Assembly (NCBI RefSeq): GCF_039634785.1
Contig: NZ_JBBIAB010000008.1
Span: 1-64,000, forward strand
Source: Tistrella mobilis
Lineage (GTDB): Bacteria > Pseudomonadota > Alphaproteobacteria > Tistrellales > Tistrellaceae
DNA length: 64,000 nucleotides
Reading direction: 5' to 3'
This document shows, piece by piece, positions 55,050-63,683 of the stretch; position 1 is the first letter of the stretch, and the number at the start of each line of letters is the position of its first letter. The position numbers and the translations under genes were made by a program. The notes beneath the pieces are model-generated. The model was given only the letters and a program-made list of their open reading frames with translations, did no database searches and had not been told where the DNA came from.

Positions 55050-56567
55050 TTACTGGACGACCAGGCGCACCCTGGTTCCGGGCTCGGGCGTCTCCCCGGG
55101 CTTCAGGCCGTTGAGCAGGCGGAACAGACCTTCCGGATCCTCGTTCAGCGCCATGCGCTTCACCAGGCTGTCGACCGTGTCGCCGCGCTTGACCGTGACG
55201 ACGTCGAGGCGCAGTGGCTTCACCGCCCTGGCCTCGGCTTCGGTCAACCTGTGGAAGCTGTAGGTGAAGCGCCGCAGATCCTCCTGCACCTTCGGCAGCA
55301 CGTCGACCGGCGTGATCAACTGAACCCGATAGACCGTGTCGGCATCGGCGCGCAGGATGATGGGCCGGACCTCAAGCGTCGTGCCGCTGCGATCCCGCAC
55401 CCGGGCGACACCGGTGGCACCGTCCATGCCGTTCACCGTGATGCGTTCGACATTCTGCAGGCGCGGCTGGCCCTCGGCGGCGCTGCGGGCCAGCACGTCC
55501 GTCAATGCCATGTTGCGCGGCGCGCGGGCCATGTCGAAGACGAAGCGGGCACCCTCCGGACCGTAGCCGGTGATGTTCTCGTCGCTGTTGATGATCGCGT
55601 AAGAGGGCGGGGCCTCAAAGGCGAACCGCAGCTCGGGATGCTTGAAGCTGCGGCCGTTGATCACGCCCTGCGCACGCGACGAGCCATAGACCATGCCGTC
55701 GATGGCCTCCAGCTGGGGCTCCACCGGCCGCACGCCCGTGGCGCCACCCGCCAGCTGCACGGCGCGGGCCACCCGGTCGGGCGTCCGCGGATGCGAGGCC
55801 ATCAGGTTGAACTGCTCGGCCGGGTTGTCCTGGCCGCGCAGCTTCGCCTCGTAGCCGGAATAGTCGTTCAGCCGCTGCAGGAAACTCGCCATCGCACCGG
55901 GGTCGTAGCCGGCGGCCTGAAGATAGCGCGTGCCCCGTTCGTCGGCCTCGAATTCCTGGTCGCGGCTATAGGACTGCAGATAGACCTGCGCGCCCATATT
56001 GGCGATGTTGGCCACCGTGCTGCTGCCCAGAACCGCCCCCAGCAACCCGGCGCCGACCTGGGCGATCATGCCGGTGCTCATGCGCTGGGCCGAATGCCGG
56101 GCGGTCACGTGACCGATTTCATGCGCCATCACGCCAGCCAGCTCCGCCTCGTCATGGGCCAGGGCGATCAGGCCGCGGGTGACGTGGACATAGCCGCCGG
56201 GCAGGGCGAAGGCATTCACGATCGGGCTGTCGATGATGGTGAAGGTGAAGGGCTGATCCTTCATCTCGGTCACCGCCATCAGCCGGAAGCCGATATCCTC
56301 AACATAGCGCTGCAGCTTTTCGTCCTTGTATTCGCCGCCGAAGGCCTTCACCAGCTTCGGGTGTTCTTCAGCACCCATCTGAGAGGCCTGCTCGTCGCCG
56401 ATCAGGTTGAAGCCCTGGCTGCTGGCGGGGCCGCCGGCGCAGCCGGCCGCCATCACGCCGATGACCGCCGCGCCGATCAGCCGACGCAGGCCATGCATCC
56501 GACGGGACCGGCGGGCGGGATACGGATCGCGGTCGGAGGCGGGGGCGATCACGGGTGCTGCGGGCAT
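55050..56567 (-). CDS. M48-family metalloprotease, lipoprotein, with LysM-like C-terminus
   Basis: A 505-residue exported protease resembling BepA/YfgC-type outer-membrane quality-control proteases. A lipobox VMAAGC places the lipidated Cys at residue 43. The zinc site is MAHEIGH (H149, E150, H153), with the third ligand in EFEAD (E205). Residues 450-505 form a LysM-like domain beginning VVTVKRGDTVDSL. The ATG at 56567 has a GAGG ribosome site; the ATG at 56498 would give a shorter signal peptide (MHGLRRLIGAAV) and is a real alternative. Confidence 0.92.
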   Translation of the reverse strand: MPAAPVIAPASDRDPYPARRSRRMHGLRRLIGAAVIGVMAAGCAGGPASSQGFNLIGDEQASQMGAEEHPKLVKAFGGEYKDEKLQRYVEDIGFRLMAVTEMKDQPFTFTIIDSPIVNAFALPGGYVHVTRGLIALAHDEAELAGVMAHEIGHVTARHSAQRMSTGMIAQVGAGLLGAVLGSSTVANIANMGAQVYLQSYSRDQEFEADERGTRYLQAAGYDPGAMASFLQRLNDYSGYEAKLRGQDNPAEQFNLMASHPRTPDRVARAVQLAGGATGVRPVEPQLEAIDGMVYGSSRAQGVINGRSFKHPELRFAFEAPPSYAIINSDENITGYGPEGARFVFDMARAPRNMALTDVLARSAAEGQPRLQNVERITVNGMDGATGVARVRDRSGTTLEVRPIILRADADTVYRVQLITPVDVLPKVQEDLRRFTYSFHRLTEAEARAVKPLRLDVVTVKRGDTVDSLVKRMALNEDPEGLFRLLNGLKPGETPEPGTRVRLVVQ

Positions 56568-56824
56568 GGGGCTCGGCCTCGTGAAGGATCGGGAGCTGTT
56601 GAACGGCAGAAGCCGGAAGACGACGCGGCTGGCCGAGACAAAGATGGCGGCTGGGGCCGGATCAGGCAACCCGTGCAGGCGTGACAAGGCTGCGACATGA
56701 CGCGGCGCAGCGCCTTGGGTCTCACGGCTGCGCTTGCGTGCCCCATAAGGGATCGGCCACACTTCGGGTGGCGATACAGTCGCCGAACCTGCGGAAGGCC
56801 GCCGATGCCAGTGGAGACCCGCCG

Positions 56825-57844
56825 ATGATGGATGCCGCACCCCGCGATCTCCATCCGCCGATTGAACCCGATGCACGTGGCCGTCTGGATGTGGGCGATG
56901 GGCACGTTCTCGCCTGGGAAGCCTGTGGCCGGCCCGACGGCGTCCCGGTGGTCTTCCTCCACGGGGGGCCGGGCACCGGCACGGAACCCGCCCATCGCCG
57001 CTTCTTCGATCCGCGGATCTGGCGGGCGGTTCTGTTCGATCAGCGCGGCTGCGGCCGATCGACCCCCCATGGCGAGACCCGGGCCAACACCACCGATCAT
57101 CTGGTCGAGGATATCGAGCGTCTGCGCCGCCATCTGGGGATCGATCGCTGGGCGGTCTTCGGCGGCTCCTGGGGGTCGACCCTGGCTCTTGCCTATGCCA
57201 CCACCCATCCCGAGCGGGTGACCGGGCTGATCCTGCGCGGCATCTTCCTCGGCACCGACGACGAGGTCGCCTGGTTCCTCCACGAGATGGGGCGGTTCTT
57301 CCCCGAGGCCCGGGATGTCTTCCTGGGGCATCTGCCCGACAGTGCGCGGGGTGATCCGCTGGCCGGCTATCTGCCGCTGCTGATGGACCCGGATCCGCGC
57401 ATCCACCTGCCGGCGGCACGCGCCTGGTCGGGCTATGAGGGGGCCTGTGCGACCCTGAGGCCGGTATCGCAGCTGGCCCCCGGCGCCGCTGCCGCCGCCG
57501 GCCGCGCCGACGAAGACCGCGCCATGCTGGCGGTGTCGCGGCTTGAAGCCCATTACTTCGCCCATCGCTGTTTCCTGGCCGACCGGCCGCTGCTCGACCG
57601 GATCGATGCCGACCCGCGGCTCAGGCGGCTGCCGGTGCACATCGTCCAGGGCCGCTATGACGTCATCTGCCCCCCGGCCACCGCCGTCGCGCTCGCCCGT
57701 CATCTGGGGCCCTCGGCGATGCTGGAGATGATCGCCGATGCCGGCCATTCGGCCTTCGAACCCGGCACCCGCCGCGCCCTGGTCGCGGCCGCGGATCGCA
57801 TGGGCCGGATGTTGCAGGCCGGCCTCCACCCCCGCAGCTTCTGA
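56825..57844 (+). CDS. pip: Proline iminopeptidase
   Basis: A 339-residue alpha/beta-hydrolase that removes N-terminal proline from peptides. The oxyanion motif HGGPGTG lies at 46-52 and the nucleophile elbow GGSWGST at 113-119 with S115. The Asp of the triad is in GRYDVICP (about 279) and the His in DAGHSAFEPG (about 308). Length and order fit the S33 family. Two ATG codons stand together at 56825 and 56828 after a GGAG element. It is divergent from the M48 protease gene and precedes tRNA-Arg. Confidence 0.94.
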   Translation: MMDAAPRDLHPPIEPDARGRLDVGDGHVLAWEACGRPDGVPVVFLHGGPGTGTEPAHRRFFDPRIWRAVLFDQRGCGRSTPHGETRANTTDHLVEDIERLRRHLGIDRWAVFGGSWGSTLALAYATTHPERVTGLILRGIFLGTDDEVAWFLHEMGRFFPEARDVFLGHLPDSARGDPLAGYLPLLMDPDPRIHLPAARAWSGYEGACATLRPVSQLAPGAAAAAGRADEDRAMLAVSRLEAHYFAHRCFLADRPLLDRIDADPRLRRLPVHIVQGRYDVICPPATAVALARHLGPSAMLEMIADAGHSAFEPGTRRALVAAADRMGRMLQAGLHPRSF

Positions 57845-57976
57845 CCCGCCCGACCATCACGCGCCACCGCCTGGTCCGACGGGGCTTTCGTGCCACCGGG
57901 ATTTCGTGCTACCTAAGGGCAGCCGCCCGTCCCGGCCCGCCGGAGCCCCGCTCCCGCCCGCCCGGAGGCGCCCGGT

Positions 57977-58053
57977 GTCCCCGTAGCTCAGCAGGATAGA
58001 GCACAGGATTCCTAATCCTGGGGTCGCAGGTTCGAATCCTGCCGGGGACGCCA
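57977..58053 (+). tRNA. tRNA-Arg (CCU anticodon)
   Basis: A 77-nt cloverleaf with encoded CCA. Acceptor GTCCCCG pairs with CGGGGAC, the anticodon arm is CAGGA / TCCTG around TTCCTAA giving anticodon CCT for AGG codons, and the T arm is GCAGG-TTCGAAT-CCTGC. tRNA genes like this are common phage or island attachment sites, but no integrase or repeated 3' end is seen within the window. Confidence 0.96.
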
Positions 58054-58149
58054 TTCCTGCCCTGCATCTGAACCAAATCGCTCCTCGCCGGTTGTCGTTT
58101 CCGGTGCCGGATCACCGGTGCCCTGGTCACAGCTGACGGAGGGGTGCCG

Positions 58150-59340
58150 GTGCGCGGTGTGCAGGATGGAGAGGATGCGGATGGCGGGGCGTCGTCGGTC
58201 CCGCCCCGGCGACAGGATGCCGCCTATGTGATTGCCATCCCCGCGCGGGACGAGGCCGCACGGATCACCGGATGCCTGGAGGCCTGCGCGCAGGCGGCTT
58301 CCCGTGCCTGGCCCGTCCGGGGGCGGATCCTGGTGCTGGTCAACAATTCCGTCGACGACACGGCGGCGCGTGCGATGTCGTGGGCTGCCCGGCCCGATCT
58401 GCCCATGACCCCCGACCTGCCCATGATCTCCGACATACCGGTCGACGTGGTGTCGTGCCGCCTGCCGCGGGATCTGGCCCATGCCGGGGCTGCCCGGCGG
58501 CAGGCGCTCGATCTGGCGCGCGCCAGGGTCGGGGAAGATGGCGTGCTGCTCACCACCGATGCCGATACCCGACCGGATCCGGACTGGGTGCGGGCCAATC
58601 TTGCCGCTCTCGGCAAGGGGGCGGCGCTGGTCTGTGGGCGCCTCGCCTTTGATCCGACCGAATTCAACCGCCTGCCGCCGACAATCACCGCGCGCTACCG
58701 CTTGCAGGCGCGCTGGCGCCGTCATGCGGCTGAACTGGTGGCGCGGCTGGACCCGGACCCGCACGACCCCTGGCCCTCTCATGGCGAGGTCGGCGGGGCC
58801 AGCCTGGCCGTCACCGCCCGGGCCTGGGACCGCGTGGGCGGCCTGCCGGCCGTATCGCATGCCGAGGACCGTGCCTTTGCCCGCCGGATCCGCGCCCATG
58901 GCCTGCCGGTGCGTCACGATCCTGCCGTGCGGGTGGTGACCTCGTGCCGGCTGACCGGGCGTGCGGCCGGCGGACTGGCCGATACCCTGGCCGCCGGCCT
59001 GGTGGCGGGGGATCATCCGGCCGACGAGGATTTCGAGCCGCTGGGCATGCTGTGGTTGCGGGCCGCCCTGCGGGCGCGGGTGCGCCGGCTTCTGGCTGCG
59101 GATATCGATCCGGCGCCGCTGCTGCGGTGGAGCGGTTTCGAGGGTCGTCTGCCGGATCGCGCGGCCGGCTTCGGGGCTGTCTGGGCGGCGGTCGAGGCAC
59201 AGCACCCCCATCTTGCCCGCCGGCGCATGCGGCTGAGCGATGTGGCGGCCGGCCTGCCAAGGCTGGTGGCAGCCTGTCGGGCGCTGCGGCCGGAGGGCGA
59301 CGAAGAACATGCCGACCGCCTGTTTCAGGAGATGCCATGA
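58150..59340 (+). CDS. Family 2 glycosyltransferase
   Basis: A 396-residue GT-A type glycosyltransferase. The N-terminal nucleotide-sugar site reads YVIAIPARDEAARITGCLEAC, and the metal-binding region is LLTTDADTRPDPDWVRANL. A later GEVGGASLAVTARAWDRVGGLP and a SHAEDRAFARRI acceptor motif are also GT2-like. No membrane helices are evident. GGAGG favours the GTG at 58150; the GTG at 58144 is too close to it. Its stop overlaps the next gene as ATGA. It is the first gene of a four-gene coupled operon; donor and acceptor are unknown. Confidence 0.88.
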   Translation: MRGVQDGEDADGGASSVPPRRQDAAYVIAIPARDEAARITGCLEACAQAASRAWPVRGRILVLVNNSVDDTAARAMSWAARPDLPMTPDLPMISDIPVDVVSCRLPRDLAHAGAARRQALDLARARVGEDGVLLTTDADTRPDPDWVRANLAALGKGAALVCGRLAFDPTEFNRLPPTITARYRLQARWRRHAAELVARLDPDPHDPWPSHGEVGGASLAVTARAWDRVGGLPAVSHAEDRAFARRIRAHGLPVRHDPAVRVVTSCRLTGRAAGGLADTLAAGLVAGDHPADEDFEPLGMLWLRAALRARVRRLLAADIDPAPLLRWSGFEGRLPDRAAGFGAVWAAVEAQHPHLARRRMRLSDVAAGLPRLVAACRALRPEGDEEHADRLFQEMP

Positions 59341-60506
59341 CGGCAGAGGTGGCAACGGAGGCGCTCTCCCGCGCCCAGCTGTCCCAGGCTTTGGCCGCCA
59401 TCGAGGCGGGGGCGGCTGCCGCGGATCGTGAAGGCCGGGATCTGGGGCCCGAGATCGGCCGTCTGCGGGAGTTGGGGGTCTTCACGGCCTGTCTGCCGCC
59501 CGTGGAAGGCGGGTTCGGCCTGGGGCTCGGCCGCGACCCGCAGGCCACCCGGATGGCGTTCGACCTGCTGCTTCGCCTGGGGCGCGCCAGCCTGCCGGTC
59601 GCGCGGCTGGTCGAGGGGCATATCGATGCGGTGAAGCTGGTGACGCTGCATGGCGGCCCGGCGCAGATCGCGGAGATGGCGGCCGGGGTGCGGGCCGGCG
59701 GCCTGCTCGGCGTCTGGGGGGCCGATGATCAGCCGCCACTGACGGCCGCGCCGTCTGCCGCCGCGGATGCCCCGCACCGGCTGGGCTTCACCGGGGCCAA
59801 ACGCTTCGCGTCCGGGCTGGGCCTGGTCACGCAGGCAGTGGTGACCTTCCGCCTGGGGCAGGAGACGGCCACGCGTCTGGCGCTGCTGCCGGTCATGGAC
59901 CGTCGCCGGCACCGGCGCCAGGACTGGCGGGCGGCTGGCATGCGGGCGACGGCATCGGGGCGGCACGATTTCACCGGGCTTGAGGCCGGGCCGGGCGCGC
60001 TGCTCGGCGGGCCCGGCGACTATCAGCGCCCGCCCCATTTCGACGGCGGGATCTGGCGCTATTGCGCCGCCCATCTGGGCGGTGCCCAGGCGCTGATCGA
60101 GGCCTGGCGTCGCCGGCTGAACGCGCGGCGGCGACTTGACGATCCGTTTCAGCTTGCCCGCCTTGCGCGGGCGGTGGGGCTGGTTCAGGCAGCGGTCTCG
60201 CGGCTGGAGGTGGTGGCGCTGGCGGTTGAAGCGGCCGGGGCGGACACCTCCGCATCCGCGGCCCGTATCGACGCAGCGGTCACCGATGCGCTGCTGGCCC
60301 GCCAGCTGGTCGAAGAGGTCTGTGTCGAGGTGCTGCGACTGTCCGAGGCGGCCCTCGGCACCGATGCCCATATGACCGATCAGCCGGTGGAGCGCCTGCG
60401 CCGCGACCTGTCGCTGTTCATCCGGCAGGCGGCCCCCGATGCCCGTCTGGTCGCGGCCGGCCGGGCGCTGGCCGGCCGCGCCGCGCGCGAGGGCGGGCTG
60501 TGGTGA
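59337..60506 (+). CDS. Acyl-CoA dehydrogenase-like flavoprotein
   Basis: A 389-residue protein with the overall layout of acyl-CoA dehydrogenases: a helical N-terminal domain with LRELGVFTACLPPVEGGFGLGLG, a middle beta domain, and a helical C-terminal domain. It is quite divergent, and I cannot identify the usual catalytic Glu or the standard FAD signature, so the reaction may differ from simple acyl-CoA oxidation. The start overlaps the glycosyltransferase stop by 4 bp, and its stop overlaps the PIG-L gene start. The tight coupling implies a shared product with its neighbours. Confidence 0.78.
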   Translation: MTAEVATEALSRAQLSQALAAIEAGAAAADREGRDLGPEIGRLRELGVFTACLPPVEGGFGLGLGRDPQATRMAFDLLLRLGRASLPVARLVEGHIDAVKLVTLHGGPAQIAEMAAGVRAGGLLGVWGADDQPPLTAAPSAAADAPHRLGFTGAKRFASGLGLVTQAVVTFRLGQETATRLALLPVMDRRRHRRQDWRAAGMRATASGRHDFTGLEAGPGALLGGPGDYQRPPHFDGGIWRYCAAHLGGAQALIEAWRRRLNARRRLDDPFQLARLARAVGLVQAAVSRLEVVALAVEAAGADTSASAARIDAAVTDALLARQLVEEVCVEVLRLSEAALGTDAHMTDQPVERLRRDLSLFIRQAAPDARLVAAGRALAGRAAREGGLW

Positions 60507-61267
60507 CGCCGCTTGCCCGTGGCCGGGTGCTGCGCGCGGCCCCGGGGGCGCCCATGATCGATCTCCGCAGGCTCACCGGCGGCCGCCCGGTGATGGTTCT
60601 GGCCCCCCATCCCGACGACGAGACCTTCGGCTGCGGTGCGGCCCTCGCTGCCGCTGCCGCTGCCGGATTGCCGGTTGTCGTGGTGGCGGTGACCGACGGC
60701 ACCCGGTCCCACCCCGCCTCGCGCCGCTGGCCACCGGCCGTGCTGGCGCAATTGCGGCAGGCCGAACTCCGGGCAGCGCTCCGCTGCCTGGCCGGCCGCA
60801 GCCGTCACCGGATCATCCACCTCGGTTTCGCCGACCAGGGAGCGCCGGCCGATGGTGCGGATATGGCCAAGGCCTGCAGACGGGTGGTCGCCCTGGCCCG
60901 CCTGGCGCGCATCGGCGCGCTCTGGACCACCTGGGACGGGGATCCGCATGTCGATCATCGCCGCACTGCGGTGCTCGGGGCCCGGGTGGCGGCTGCGCTG
61001 CCCGGGGTGCGGTTCTGGCGGTTTCCGGTCTGGGGCCGCTTCACCGACACCGCAGTTGCGCCGCCGGACCGGCTTTACCGGTTCGATGACAGAGGCTTCC
61101 GCCAGGCCAAACAGGCGGCCATCCGCTGTCACAGATCGCAGGTCACCCGGCTGATCGCCGACGATCCGGACGGTTTCGTGATGGCGCCGGAGACCCGCCG
61201 GCATTTCCTGCAGACGCCGGAGCTGTTCATCGGATCCGTATACGGCGGCGCTCATGTCCGGGCGTGA
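60503..61267 (+). CDS. PIG-L family deacetylase
   Basis: A 254-residue zinc-dependent deacetylase of the GlcNAc-PI / MshB family. The metal and catalytic motif HPDDE lies at 36-40 in LAPHPDDETFGCG, and the third zinc ligand region is DPHVDHRRT. Such enzymes remove acetyl groups from GlcNAc-containing lipids or thiols. Two GTG codons stand at 60500 and 60503; the second overlaps the upstream stop as GTGA and was chosen. The 3' end overlaps the methyltransferase gene by 14 bp. In this cluster it probably frees an amino group on a sugar that is then modified. Confidence 0.92.
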   Translation: MTPLARGRVLRAAPGAPMIDLRRLTGGRPVMVLAPHPDDETFGCGAALAAAAAAGLPVVVVAVTDGTRSHPASRRWPPAVLAQLRQAELRAALRCLAGRSRHRIIHLGFADQGAPADGADMAKACRRVVALARLARIGALWTTWDGDPHVDHRRTAVLGARVAAALPGVRFWRFPVWGRFTDTAVAPPDRLYRFDDRGFRQAKQAAIRCHRSQVTRLIADDPDGFVMAPETRRHFLQTPELFIGSVYGGAHVRA

Positions 61268-61934
61268 GCGGCGCTTCGACCGGCTCTACGCCAGCGACCC
61301 CGATCCCTGGGGGTTCCGGGATCGCCCCTATGAACGCGGAAAATACCGCGCCAGCCTGGCCGCGCTGCCGACGCGGCGCTGGCGGGTCGCGATCGAGGCG
61401 GGCTGTTCGATCGGCGAGTTGACGCGGCTGCTTTCGACCACCGCGGATCGGGTGATCGGGATCGATGTGTCCGGCGTGGCGCTGGAGATCGCCGCCCGCC
61501 GCTGTGCCGACCGGCCGAATGTGGCCTTCCTGCGGGCGGAGCTGCCGGAAGGCTGGCCGGAGCTTGCCGCCGATCTGATCATTCTGTCCGAGGTGCTCTA
61601 TTTCCTGACCGCGGCCGAAATCGACCGGCTTGCGGCCCGGATCGCCGGGCTCTGGCCAGCGGATGGATATTGTCTGCTGGTGAACTGGCTGGGGCCGACG
61701 GGAGAGGCGCTGCAGGGGGAGGAAGCGGCACGGCTGTTTCTGGCCCGGCTGGCCGCCCATGCCGGCCCCCTGGATCACGCGACCGGGGGCGGTACCGGCT
61801 ATCGGATCGATCTGGCATCTCGGTCCGGGCGGCTCAGCCGCGAAAGATCTCCCTGCGGTGATAGCGCAGAAATTCCGGATGCGGCCGGAGATCCGGGATA
61901 TCCGGCACCACCAGACGCCGGTCGGGATGGATGA
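61254..61934 (+). CDS. NodS-like SAM-dependent methyltransferase
   Basis: A 226-residue class I methyltransferase of the NodS family. The N-terminus YASDPDPWGFRDRPYERGKYRASLAALP and SAM motif I VAIEAGCSIGELTRLL (45-60) are typical of NodS, which N-methylates the deacetylated sugar of Nod factors. From about residue 190 onward the sequence is unlike the family and reads through DNA that also encodes the convergent HNH gene, a 101-bp overlap, so the original C-terminus may have been lost. It is the last gene of the operon; the preceding deacetylase would expose the amine it methylates. Confidence 0.88.
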   Translation: MSGRERRFDRLYASDPDPWGFRDRPYERGKYRASLAALPTRRWRVAIEAGCSIGELTRLLSTTADRVIGIDVSGVALEIAARRCADRPNVAFLRAELPEGWPELAADLIILSEVLYFLTAAEIDRLAARIAGLWPADGYCLLVNWLGPTGEALQGEEAARLFLARLAAHAGPLDHATGGGTGYRIDLASRSGRLSRERSPCGDSAEIPDAAGDPGYPAPPDAGRDG

Positions 61935-62760
61935 TCCGCAGGATCGTGTCCGGCACCCGGCCCCGATCGAGCAGCAGGCTGTGATCCTCGTCCACCGAGA
62001 CCAGACCGTGATCGAACATCCAGTGCAGCGTGCCGGTCAGGGCCAGGCCATTGCGCACCGAATCCGGCCCGTCATCGGCGACCGGCCGGATATGGGCGGC
62101 CTCGGCCTCGCCCAGACCGTCGGCATCGACAAGGGCAAGGCCGGTCATTGCACAGCGCCGGCCATAGGCGCGGCGCACGACATCCGCGAAGGCGCGGTCG
62201 CGGAAGGGGCGGGTGACCAGGCGCTCGATCATCGGGCGGGGCGGGGTCGGCACATCCTCGAAAACGGCCGGCGCCTCGCCGAAGCCGTCGAAGGGTGCGG
62301 CCGCCGGCGAGATGGTCACCGGTGGGCCGATCAGCCGGCCGAAGCCGGCGGTAACGATGCGATCGAATTCCGCATCCGACAGATTGCGCACCGCACGGCC
62401 GAATGCGCCTTTGCTGGTGCCGCCATCCTGTCGCGTCAGGCTGCGTTCATAGGTGTCGCCCGGGCCCGCCCGAAAGGGGACGGGGTGTTCGAGATCGAGA
62501 TAGCCGTCGATCCGGGCGTAGAAGTGATCGGGCCGGACCGGGTCGGGTTCGATCCCGGCCACCCGGGCGATGGCGAAATAGGCCTGCCGGCCGCCGCGGC
62601 TGCCGGGATCGGCCGAACGCCGGCGGGGTTCGTAATAGACGATCCAGTCGCCGAGCGCCGCCTCGACCTGACGCAGATAGCTGCGTGGGAAATGGTAATA
62701 GCGCTCGGGCAGGTCGTCATAGCTCGGCGACACTCTGGTCGTGAACACCGCCTTGACCAT
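61834..62760 (-). CDS. HNH nuclease with N-terminal domain, possible modification-dependent restriction enzyme
   Basis: A 308-residue two-domain protein. The C-terminal half is an HNH_2-type domain: YGRRCAMTGL, EAAHIRPVADDGPDSVRNGLAL and LHWMFDHGLVSVD give the His, Asn and His of the fold. The N-terminal half has a beta-rich pattern (GDWIVYYEPRR, then YFAIARV, then HFYARIDGYL) resembling PUA/EVE-like reader domains, but I am unsure of that. The ATG at 62760 is preferred to upstream ATG codons for lack of signals there. It overlaps the methyltransferase gene by 101 bp, tail to tail. No methylase is adjacent. Confidence 0.8.
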   Translation of the reverse strand: MVKAVFTTRVSPSYDDLPERYYHFPRSYLRQVEAALGDWIVYYEPRRRSADPGSRGGRQAYFAIARVAGIEPDPVRPDHFYARIDGYLDLEHPVPFRAGPGDTYERSLTRQDGGTSKGAFGRAVRNLSDAEFDRIVTAGFGRLIGPPVTISPAAAPFDGFGEAPAVFEDVPTPPRPMIERLVTRPFRDRAFADVVRRAYGRRCAMTGLALVDADGLGEAEAAHIRPVADDGPDSVRNGLALTGTLHWMFDHGLVSVDEDHSLLLDRGRVPDTILRIIHPDRRLVVPDIPDLRPHPEFLRYHRREIFRG

Positions 62761-62850
62761 GACCCGCCGGGTTCTCCCTGTCGCATCAACCATTGAAAGT
62801 TGTGAATGCGGCAAGGATACAGCAGCAGGTGGCGGTTCGACCAGGCCCCC

Positions 62851-63654
62851 TCAGCCGCCGGCGAAGCGGGCGCGCTCGGTGCGGAAGGCCGCTCCCCGTG
62901 CCGACCCGGTGAACTGGTCGACATCGACCAGCGAGGCCGGGGTCAGAGGGGCGATGGCGCTGGCATTCAGCATGCGCTTGTTCATCCTGAGCGGCGTTGC
63001 CGGCTTGGCGGCAAGCTCGGCCGCCATGGCCCGGGCGAGATCGAGGGCCGGGGTCGCGCCGTCGGCGATGCGGTCGACCAGGCCGAGCGGTGCCGCCTGC
63101 TCCGCCGTCAGCCGTTCGCCCAGGATCGCCATCCGGCGGGCCGGCTGCAGGCCGATGGTGGCGACAAGCCGAGGCAGGCAGCCCCAGCCGGGCGTGATGC
63201 CGCGGTCGATTTCGGGCAGGCCGAAGAGGGCGCCGCTGCGCGCCACCCGGAAATCGCAGGACAGCGCCATCACCAGCCCGCCGCCCAGGGCATAGCCTTC
63301 GACCGCCGCGATCGTGACCGGCGGGGTCGATGTCCAGGCCTCGACCGCCTCGCCGCCTGCCCGGGCGACGAGTTCGGCCAGGGCTTCGTCCGAGGCCTCG
63401 GCAAGGGCTGCGACACCGTCATCCTTGAGGTCGAAGCCGCCACAGAAGGCGGTATCGGATCCGGTCAGGATGGCGACGGAGATATCCGGTCGCCGGGCCA
63501 GATGGCGGGCGGCATCCGCCAGATCGTGGAGCAGGGCGGGCGAAAGCGGGTTCACCCGCCGGTCCGGCCGCGCAAAGCGCACCGTAGCGATCGCGCCCTC
63601 GGTGGTGATGGTGACGGCGCCGGTCGAAGACCGGTAGCTGGAGACAATGGACAT
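62851..63654 (-). CDS. Enoyl-CoA hydratase/isomerase family protein
   Basis: A 267-residue crotonase-fold protein. The first oxyanion region is SDTAFCGGFDLKDDG (about 67-81), and the second is VEGYALGGGLVMALSCDFRVA, with FGLPEIDRGITPGWGCLPRL following. The catalytic Glu pattern of classic hydratases is only partly matched, so isomerase or another crotonase activity is possible. The ATG at 63654 follows the homologous MSIVSSYRSS start; the frame extends to 63687. It probably forms a unit with the oxidoreductase gene 29 bp upstream. Confidence 0.9.
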   Translation of the reverse strand: MSIVSSYRSSTGAVTITTEGAIATVRFARPDRRVNPLSPALLHDLADAARHLARRPDISVAILTGSDTAFCGGFDLKDDGVAALAEASDEALAELVARAGGEAVEAWTSTPPVTIAAVEGYALGGGLVMALSCDFRVARSGALFGLPEIDRGITPGWGCLPRLVATIGLQPARRMAILGERLTAEQAAPLGLVDRIADGATPALDLARAMAAELAAKPATPLRMNKRMLNASAIAPLTPASLVDVDQFTGSARGAAFRTERARFAGG

Positions 63655-63683
63655 GGGGCGTTCCGGTCGGGGGCGGTCGGGTA

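Noticed and set aside
57977-58150. tRNA-Arg as an integration site for an island containing the glycosyltransferase operon
   Set aside because: No integrase, no repeat of the tRNA 3' end further on, and the operon has the same GC-rich codon use as the core genes.
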